Below, piece after piece: positions 57,679-64,000 of a stretch of DNA of 64,000 bases. Position 1 is the first letter of the stretch. The number at the start of each line of letters is the position of its first letter. The notes below the pieces were generated by a model that was not told the origin of the DNA, made no database searches, and worked only from the letters and a program-made list of their open reading frames with translations. The position numbers were made by a program, and so were the translations under genes. Source of the stretch: Pomphorhynchus laevis (lineage: Eukaryota; Acanthocephala; Palaeacanthocephala; Echinorhynchida; Pomphorhynchidae). Where the stretch lies: the NCBI GenBank assembly GCA_012934845.2, contig WNNJ02002406.1:21522-85521 (forward strand), written 5' to 3'.

Positions 57679-59103
57679 ATGTACTCAACAATATTGGAAA
57701 AATACGTAAGTACTAATGATTTCAATTTTAGATCTTTTAAATGTAACAGAAAAAATTGTATAGTTTGTGATGTTATAAATAATAATAATTGTATCGTAAG
57801 TAATACGACAAACAAATGTTTTTCATTAAATATTAATAATAATTGTAACTGCAATACCGCAGGTGTAGTGTATCTAATACAATGCACATGTGGATTGCAA
57901 TATATAGGAAAAACATATCAAATGTTAAAAACTAGGTTTAGGCAACACGTATATAATATACAGCATAATAGTCAAACTATATTTCATAAACATATGAGAT
58001 TAATAGGACATGATATTAAAAACTGTAAATTATTTATTTTGGAACATATTATCGAAGAAAAAATTTCAACATTAAATCAAAAACTATTAGAAAAAGAATA
58101 TTTTTGGATTAAAACGCTTAATTCCATGTACCCATTAGGATTGAATGACGTGGTACAAGGAATTGGCAGAAGTAGTATAATACATAATAAACAACTATAT
58201 TATAATAATCCGGTTAAACGCAAACCAAGAAGTCATGGTGATAAAAGGAATAGGAAAAATAGAGTTAAAAATATTAAAAAAGATATGTATATAAATGAAC
58301 AATTAGAAATGTTAAAACAACTTTTAAGTGATAATAAGCTAAAAGATCTTTATGTAAATATAAGAAGTTTTTCTAAAGATATCATATGTTCAATAAATCA
58401 AAAATTAATTAACGACTATGATATGCTAAGTTGTATAATAGACAGTTATTGTAATACAAAATACTATAATCGTACAATAAATGATAATAATAACAATAGA
58501 AAATATACATTAACCATAAACTTCATTAATAAATGTATAGATAACATAAATATAGCCGGACTTTTAAATAATTCTAAAAGTAAAGAAATAATAGGGTCAG
58601 ATTTAAGTAAATATATTCCTAAAATAAGGTATAAACTCCTACCACTATTAGGACGAAAAATTTGTAATTATAATAAAGAATTAAAATCAATATGTAACGA
58701 TAATATTAGAAACATAATGGAAACAGAATGCAATTGTAAAAGTCTTAGTTTTGATAAAATAAATGAACATATATGTACCCATAATCTAGAATTAATTGAA
58801 AATTGTGAATTAAGAAAGCTGCTAGTAAAAGGGTATAAATATAGATTAAATAACAACAACGACAAAAATAAAATTTACAATTCGTTATATAATAACTTAA
58901 CTGATTACTTTAGTAAGCTGATTAATAGTGAAAGCTCGAATATATCTAAGATAAAAATTTGGAAAGATTATATATTTGATAAAATTAAAAATAAAATGAA
59001 AATAACAAACAATTATAAAAGGAAAGATAAAATTAATAAAGATATGTATAAAGAACTTACTAAATTAAAGGATAACTATATAATAACAACTATTGATAAA
59101 TAA
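57679..59103 (+). CDS. PLE protein N-terminal part: Cys motif and GIY-YIG endonuclease
   Basis: The 474-residue frame starts with a Cys motif (CNRKNCIVC, residues 22-30) and further Cys pairs at 56-58 and 69-71, likely a zinc site. The GIY-YIG nuclease core follows: VVYLI at 63-67, YIGKT at 75-79, the catalytic Arg in KTRFRQH near 86-88, the metal-binding Glu in LLEKEYFW near 138-140 and Asn in GLND near 156. A basic segment (VKRKPRSHGDKRNRKNRVKN, about 180-200) and a long Lys/Asn-rich linker lead toward the RT. The frame stops at 59101-59103 inside inserted sequence. In an intact copy it would continue into RT. The start ATG at 57679 is the first in a frame preceded by a GC-richer leader. 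Confidence 0.9.
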   Translation: MYSTILEKYVSTNDFNFRSFKCNRKNCIVCDVINNNNCIVSNTTNKCFSLNINNNCNCNTAGVVYLIQCTCGLQYIGKTYQMLKTRFRQHVYNIQHNSQTIFHKHMRLIGHDIKNCKLFILEHIIEEKISTLNQKLLEKEYFWIKTLNSMYPLGLNDVVQGIGRSSIIHNKQLYYNNPVKRKPRSHGDKRNRKNRVKNIKKDMYINEQLEMLKQLLSDNKLKDLYVNIRSFSKDIICSINQKLINDYDMLSCIIDSYCNTKYYNRTINDNNNNRKYTLTINFINKCIDNINIAGLLNNSKSKEIIGSDLSKYIPKIRYKLLPLLGRKICNYNKELKSICNDNIRNIMETECNCKSLSFDKINEHICTHNLELIENCELRKLLVKGYKYRLNNNNDKNKIYNSLYNNLTDYFSKLINSESSNISKIKIWKDYIFDKIKNKMKITNNYKRKDKINKDMYKELTKLKDNYIITTIDK

Positions 59104-59180
59104 CTCTTTTTTGAATGATTCAAATATATTAATATTTTCATATTAATATATTTGTTATTATTTACATTTATTGTCCGATT

Positions 59181-59504
59181 ATGGTAGTTTATATTACAAT
59201 AGATATGTATACAGAAGTTACTAAATTAAAGGATAACTATATAATAACGACTATTGATAAAGCTAGTAATAACTTTGTCTTCATATGCAAAAAGCTTTAT
59301 TATGATATACTAATGAAAGAGGTTAATTCTAATGATTTAAATGTAAATCCAACATATGAACGTAGTGAGTTGAGTTTAGAAACAATTATTACAAGTCACT
59401 GTTCTATAATGGATAAAAAGGGTATAAAGGTTGAATTAGATAATAAAACTATACCTATATTATATTGGAATCCAAAATTACATAAAAATCCAATAAAACC
59501 TTAG
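59181..59504 (+). pseudogene. PLE linker and RT start, frame 2
   Basis: After a duplicated 62-bp stretch the protein resumes with TIDKASNNFVFICKKLYYD, the entry into the PLE RT, and ILYWNPKLHKNP, the conserved box before the fingers. It ends at a stop caused by a one-base shift near 59505. The first ~12 residues come from inserted sequence. Confidence 0.85.
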
Positions 59505-59553
59505 GTTCATATGTAGTGCGTTTAAATGTACATTAAAACCACTTTCTGTCTAT

Positions 59554-60555
59554 ATGAATAAAATACTTAAAGTAATTAAAGCACATTTTAAAAAATATTG
59601 CAAGGTAATCGAAATTAATACTGGTATAAAACACTATTTCAGTATTAATTCTACAAAAGAATTTTTAGAACAGACAAAAGGAATAAATTTTCAAAATATA
59701 AATACATACGATTTTAGTACGCTTTATACAAATCTAGATTTAGTAGATATTAAAGAAGCGTTAGTAAAATTAATTAACCTTATATTCGGAAAAAGATATA
59801 CATATATATGCTATAATAATTATAACGCCTATCTAACAAAAATTAAACCATCAAATAAATATAAATATATGGATAAAATTGAATTAATAGAATCCTTAAA
59901 TATTTTGATAAATCAAAATTATTTAAAAGTAGGGACATCTATATTTAGACAAGTAAAAGGTGTTCCAATGGGTGGTAATAGTAGCCTAATTATAGCTGAC
60001 TTGTTTTTAAGCTTTATAGAATATGAATTTGTTCATAACTGTGTAAAAACTAAATCTAAACAATATAAATATATGAAATATATGTTTCGATACATTGATG
60101 ATATATGTGTATTTAATTCTAATAATTTTTATTCAATTAGTGAGCACATTTATCCAGAAAGCCTTATTCTTAACAAAACCAATATTAATGATAAAGAAGG
60201 TGTATATCTAGATATGAACATTAAATTAACATTAACTAAAACTACTATTAATTTATATCGTAAAGATGACATATTTAAATTTACAAGAAACATATTTTTG
60301 CATGAGCATTCATGCATACCATATAATATAAAATATAATACATTAAATAATGAAATTTTAAGAATTGCAACAATATGTAATGATATTGGCTTTCTTCAAA
60401 ATCATTTAAATAATTTAATAGATACATATTTTAAACTAGGTTACTATAAAAATAACATCAAGCAGAAAATAGTAAAATATATAAATCAACACAATAATAT
60501 AAAGAATAAATTTAAACTCTTAAGTGGCAAATTTTTATGGATGGATAATAAATAA
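59554..60555 (+). CDS. PLE reverse transcriptase, C-terminal 333 residues
   Basis: It contains motif A as YDFSTLYTNL with catalytic Asp near residue 53, motif B as GVPMGGNSS (136-144) with the AD pair near 148, and motif C as RYIDDICVF with both Asp (181-182). These are the standard PLE RT boxes, related to telomerase RT. A C-terminal stretch (FLHEHSCIPYNI, ILRIATICNDIGF) is the thumb extension. RT fingers text just before it continues in the other frame. The protein ends at TAA 60553-60555 inside the right pLTR. Confidence 0.92.
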   Translation: MNKILKVIKAHFKKYCKVIEINTGIKHYFSINSTKEFLEQTKGINFQNINTYDFSTLYTNLDLVDIKEALVKLINLIFGKRYTYICYNNYNAYLTKIKPSNKYKYMDKIELIESLNILINQNYLKVGTSIFRQVKGVPMGGNSSLIIADLFLSFIEYEFVHNCVKTKSKQYKYMKYMFRYIDDICVFNSNNFYSISEHIYPESLILNKTNINDKEGVYLDMNIKLTLTKTTINLYRKDDIFKFTRNIFLHEHSCIPYNIKYNTLNNEILRIATICNDIGFLQNHLNNLIDTYFKLGYYKNNIKQKIVKYINQHNNIKNKFKLLSGKFLWMDNK

Positions 60556-60926
60556 TATACTTTGCATTAGAATAAGATACTAGATAGTTATTTCAGAGGA
60601 AATACATCATTAGCATGTATTTGGCCCCGCTGCTATGTTGGGTAGAGGAGTTAGGGGCCGAAACCTGATAGCATAGCAGTTCCTCCTGATGACCTCTAAT
60701 TCTTATTCTGATACAACGTCTGTTATTTATTAGTCAATTCATAAAAATGACGTTTATTTTAAATTTTATTTTTTATTTTTATTTTTTAACTTGATTTAAA
60801 TTATAGAAAATCTAAAAACAATTATTAATTTTATTATTTAATTATTAAAATTTTGATTTAGCATTATTGTTTTGTTTATTTTATAATTATATAACAATAC
60901 GTAGACTCAGTTAGCTGATTTAATTT
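60457..60926 (+). repeat. PLE right pLTR (470 bp)
   Basis: Copy of 56777-57246. Differences seen include C for T within GGCCCC at 60623-60628 (GGTCCC in the left copy), which keeps pairing with GGGGCC through a G-U pair. The element ends at TTTAATTT, where host text ATCAATTATTTGTCAAACG begins. Confidence 0.93.
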
Positions 60927-61497
60927 ATCAATTATTTGTCAAACGTTTCCATGAAGAGAACAATATTATATGCAAAACGAAGAGAAACGCAATCTATGCG
61001 AAACATTGATGATGCATTTTTAGTTAATAAAATCTTTATAGCTTTCAATATAAAGCAAAGTGATCAATTTTAAGAGTTGCATACATATGTGGTATATTAC
61101 TATAACTCTGAATATATTGAAGATACTCATTCATCAAAAAGAAAATATTTTTAGTTCACCGTTATACACGTAACCTCGACTACACAAAGCGACATTTGCA
61201 TAATTTACAGATATCAGTGTTTTATTTCATTATTTTTATTAAATTAAAAATAATAAGAGTCCAATCATTTAATAGATTGAAGTAAATCGTTAATATAACA
61301 GTTTATTTTGCATGTTTCAACAAAAATTACTAAATTGTAAACTTCGAATGTTAAATATTTATTAAATATCTTTTAAATAACAAAGTTACATTGTAATCTT
61401 TTATTGTAGATATCTTGGGAACAATATCTTCAAATAATTTTAATAATTTAAGTATAATATACAGTACATCCCTATAGTCATCCCTATAGTCCACAAT
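60927..61497. other. AT-rich spacer right of the PLE
   Basis: The first ~70 bp continue the target locus (copy at 55780-55835). No gene recognised in the rest. Confidence 0.45.
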
Positions 61498-62106
61498 CTC
61501 ACTTTCTTAGGCTTCCATTTCGATGATCACCTTTCCCTTAAACCCTTCGTCCGTGACAAGGTCCGCTCGTCTAACTTAATTCTTCGTGACATCCGCCGTA
61601 TCCGCCCCCTTATCGACTTCCGTTCTTGTATGTCTCTTCTTTCATCGCTTCTTTTCCCTAAAATCGATTACTGCCTTAGCCTTTTCGCCAATTCTCCAAA
61701 ATCCATCATCCTACCCCTACAACGAATAATCAACACCGCCGTTCGAGTGTTCTTTCGTCTCCGTCGCTTCGACCACACATCCACATATTTTGCCCAACTC
61801 TCCTGGCCCACCATCCACATCCGCATCAAACTCCGCCTTCTTCTCGTTACTTTTCGTCTCATCGCTGTCGGCTCCCCATCGTTCATCAACCTTCCTTTCT
61901 TAGACGATACTCGCCCCACCTCGCTATCGCTTCGTTCCTGTCATACCCTCTTACTCCACGTTCCTAATTACTCAAACAACTACGGTCTCCGATCCTTCCT
62001 CGTCGCCGCCTCACTCGCCTGGAATCAACTCCCTCTCGACGTCCGCTGCGCTCCCTCCTTTATCACATTCAAACACCTCCTCCGTTCACACCTTCTCGAC
62101 ACCTGA
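61498..62106 (+). pseudogene. 5'-truncated CR1-like LINE, ORF2 C-terminal end
   Basis: An open frame reads from LTFLGFHFDDHLSLKPFV through RDKVRSSNLILRDIRRIRPL, then FPKIDYCLSLFANSP, LQRIINTAVRVF and SLAWNQLPLDVRCAPSFITF to TGA 62104-62106. These are the post-RT boxes of CR1/Jockey-superclade LINEs: the D-Y-C-N-S-L-type box and the W-N-x-L-P-x-x-x-R box. The protein start is missing. The patch is far richer in GC than its neighbours and has no internal stop over 200 codons, so the insertion is fairly recent. A short direct repeat CCCTATAGTCATCCCTATAG precedes it. Confidence 0.88.
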
Positions 62107-62697
62107 TTCACAGTTTTGTTTTGTTGTGGTCATGTAAGCGTGCGCTGGCACGCATTTGCCACGTTAAAATAATTAGTTAATAAGTTAATCCTTTTTTTTA
62201 CCCGTTTCGCGATTCTGCAATATGATTAAATTGTATCATTAAACCTTCTTTATTGTAAATGGAAAAACAATTTATTTAGATAACTTTATAAAACATTTAG
62301 CTGATTACTATCAGTATCGTCTAGTTAAATGACAGTTTAATATGCCAAGATATCCAAACAGCTGTTTTTAAGTAGCTCGTTCTTCATTCAATTCTGATAA
62401 ACTGCTTATTTGATCAAATGACATTTTCCAGTATTTTTGAATTACAATTTACAGGATAGAGAACAACAGATGAGAAAACATAAGGTTAAAGAAATTAACT
62501 AAATTTCAGATGGTTTGTCAAAGTGGCATAACCGAATATCATTGTTCCGGTTATTGTTTTCGATATGTAAGATATGTATTATCGAACTTAATATTTCGAT
62601 AATCGACAGTTGCATGATTGAGAATTGTGAATTAATAAAATTATGAATTAATAAATTTATGAATTAAATTAATTATTAATTAAATTAATTAAAAATA
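62107..62697. other. LINE 3' tail and AT-rich spacer
   Basis: Bases 62107-62210, with a short hairpin GTGCGCTGGCACGC, are probably the LINE's 3' untranslated part. The rest shows no gene. Confidence 0.45.
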
Positions 62698-62900
62698 TTA
62701 GTTGGAACTGGATCAAAGAAAAGAAGAAAATATTTTTGATATTTCGCTAACTTCTGTTAGCATCTTCAGAAAATTGCAATGTTTTTTAATGTACTTTAAT
62801 TTCATTAATATTTCTTTATTTAATTAATTAATTTCTTTTAAAAAACATTGTAATTTTCTGAAGATTCATTATTTTATCAATAATGGATCTGTATCAATTA
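62698..62900. repeat. Dispersed foldback copy of the 94-bp repeat
   Basis: TTGGAACTGGATCAAAGAAAAGAAG, TTTCGCTAACTTCTGTTAGC and ATCTTCAGAAAATTGCAATG match the array unit. After an AT-rich centre the sequence returns inverted as CATTGTAATTTTCTGAAG and ATTATTTTATCAATAATGGATC. The same outer words flank the first copies at 49255-49290, so the solitary form may be the ancestral foldback unit. Confidence 0.78.
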
Positions 62901-64000
62901 TTTAAATTAATTATAGTATATATTATAACTAATTTATAAAATTCAGTTTATTATTTAATTAAATGTATTATTACGTATGTAGTGCATGTGAATATACGGT
63001 TCAGATCGTCAATGCCCAGAGAAACTTTACTTATGAACAAGCTTACATGAACTAAAGTTGCTAAACAAACGAATAAAACCTGTTTATTGTTAAATTAAAT
63101 ATCGTTTTTAAGTTACGTGCAAAATGAAGCCATCAAAATTCAAATTGTAACAATGATTGCACAGTTATATCAACTTAAAATAAAATTTTAGGTTCGATAA
63201 TACATAAATTACATATCGGCGAAAACAATATCGGAACTATGGCACCGTACGGAATTAGTTTAACGCGGCTCTCATGTTTCTAAGTGAAAATTAAGGCCAA
63301 AATGCCGTTACTGTATTACGGAATATCTTACAGTGAATCATCTTGAAAATTATATATTGGACAAAATGTTTTTAATATGTTGGTTTTGTATGCATTTTTC
63401 CAAAGTAAAACGGGTGTGTGCGATAAATAATATTCAAATCCAATCACTGTAAGATAGTTGGTAAAAGAGTGGCATTTTCACGCCTTGATTTTCTCTTAAG
63501 AGTCATCAGAGCTGTGGAAAACTAATGTAGTACGATGTGAAATCTAGGCCTATGTAGTTATTTTAATTTAGATATACAAGATATTTTAATCTAGATATAC
63601 ATGCTTGTCAGTAGAAGTGCTGCACACATACGAAAGTATATCATAAACAATTTTCCTGTCTGTTCGTTTTGGATGTTTTCCGTTTTGTTAGAAGATACTC
63701 TGCTATGCGTATCATGCGCATTGCATGGTCATTCATAGACAATATAACGTAAACCAAACAAATCAACAGTAATTTTACTTTTTATTTTTTCGACGATAAA
63801 TTAATAATCGATAAGATCAAAATAAATTATTTTTTAAATAATTTCATTATTATAATGACAATTTGTCGTCATTAATAATAAAATAGTTTTATTAATAACT
63901 TTAAATATAAAAGTTACGGTACAATGTAAGACATTTTAATTTAAATCGGCACAATCAATAAAATTATTTTATTACTATCAATTAATAATTGATATAATAA
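62901..64000. other. AT-rich sequence without recognised gene
   Basis: No gene, RNA or clear repeat that I can support. A moderately GC-richer part at 63225-63320 has no open frame of note. Confidence 0.4.

Larger units (their letters stand above)
56777..60926 (+). mobile_element. Near-complete Penelope-like element, endonuclease N-terminal
   Basis: Structure: left pLTR 56777-57246, leader 57247-57678, ORF with Cys motif and GIY-YIG (57679-59103), RT frames (59181-59504 and 59554-60555), right pLTR 60457-60926. The order GIY-YIG then RT is the reverse of canonical Penelope and fits the permuted Naiad/Chlamys clade of PLEs. Elements of this kind copy themselves by target-primed reverse transcription, with RT and nuclease in one protein. 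Damage: an insertion with a 62-bp flanking duplication at 59101-59200 brings in a stop, and a one-base shift lies near 59505. The element sits in a site whose unoccupied paralogue is visible at 55755-55840. Confidence 0.95.

Noticed and set aside
60660-60730. Hammerhead ribozyme in the PLE pLTR around CTGATGACCTC
   Set aside because: CTGATGA is present, but no stem II with GAA follows in either topology. The structured blocks just upstream form a different fold.
61668-61919. Arg-rich minus-strand open frame
   Set aside because: It is the antisense of the CR1-like fragment, whose plus-strand frame shows the real LINE motifs.

Overview
The window is strongly AT-rich animal DNA made mostly of transposable-element remains, satellites and non-coding sequence, with three host genes in between. 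It is eukaryotic: the best gene has five exons with GT-AG introns (two of only 46 and 55 bp, two of 2.4 and 5.9 kb), and the mobile elements are LINEs and Penelope-like elements (PLEs). I take it to be an invertebrate but cannot name the phylum.

Host genes, all on the plus strand. (1) An inositol-polyphosphate-kinase-family gene at 12188-13171 that keeps the N-terminal catalytic motifs but has no visible C-terminal IDF exon. (2) A second, diverged family member at 36324-38903 in two coding exons, the second carrying the IDF motif. (3) A complete CFAP20 gene (cilia and flagella associated protein 20) at 45482-54483. Its exons are mostly too short to stand out as open frames. Its fourth intron holds about 40 copies of a 94-bp repeat.

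Mobile elements. A near-complete PLE lies at 56777-60926 with two 470-bp direct pLTRs. Its GIY-YIG endonuclease domain is N-terminal to the reverse transcriptase (RT), the permuted order of the Naiad/Chlamys-type PLEs. Broken copies lie at 5750-7140, 8470-8553 plus 11424-11590, 13390-13570, 16304-17041 and 44275-45183. LINEs: an RTE (BovB/CFDP2-like) element at 8557-11423 flanked by an 18-bp target-site duplication and inserted in a PLE remnant; a minus-strand LINE at 20525-23280 that appears nested in an older plus-strand LINE; a minus-strand Jockey/R1-type LINE with gag zinc knuckles at 28370-31690; a CR1-like 3' fragment at 61498-62106; and a small RTE-type fragment inside CFAP20 intron 4. 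A damaged RT of a different family, with a Cys-rich CRC-type motif and a GDPLAM palm box, lies at 42611-44270 on the minus strand.

The most striking structure is at 41209-42688, directly 3' of that RT and on the same strand: five tandem 296-bp units, each containing a type-I hammerhead ribozyme core (CTGAAGA, stem II, GAA, very short stem III, GTC, stem I). Other repeats include a 16-bp satellite (7615-8310), two palindromic foldback elements (15659-16253, 54939-55232), and an old direct duplication joining 1-4255 with 18561-27185.
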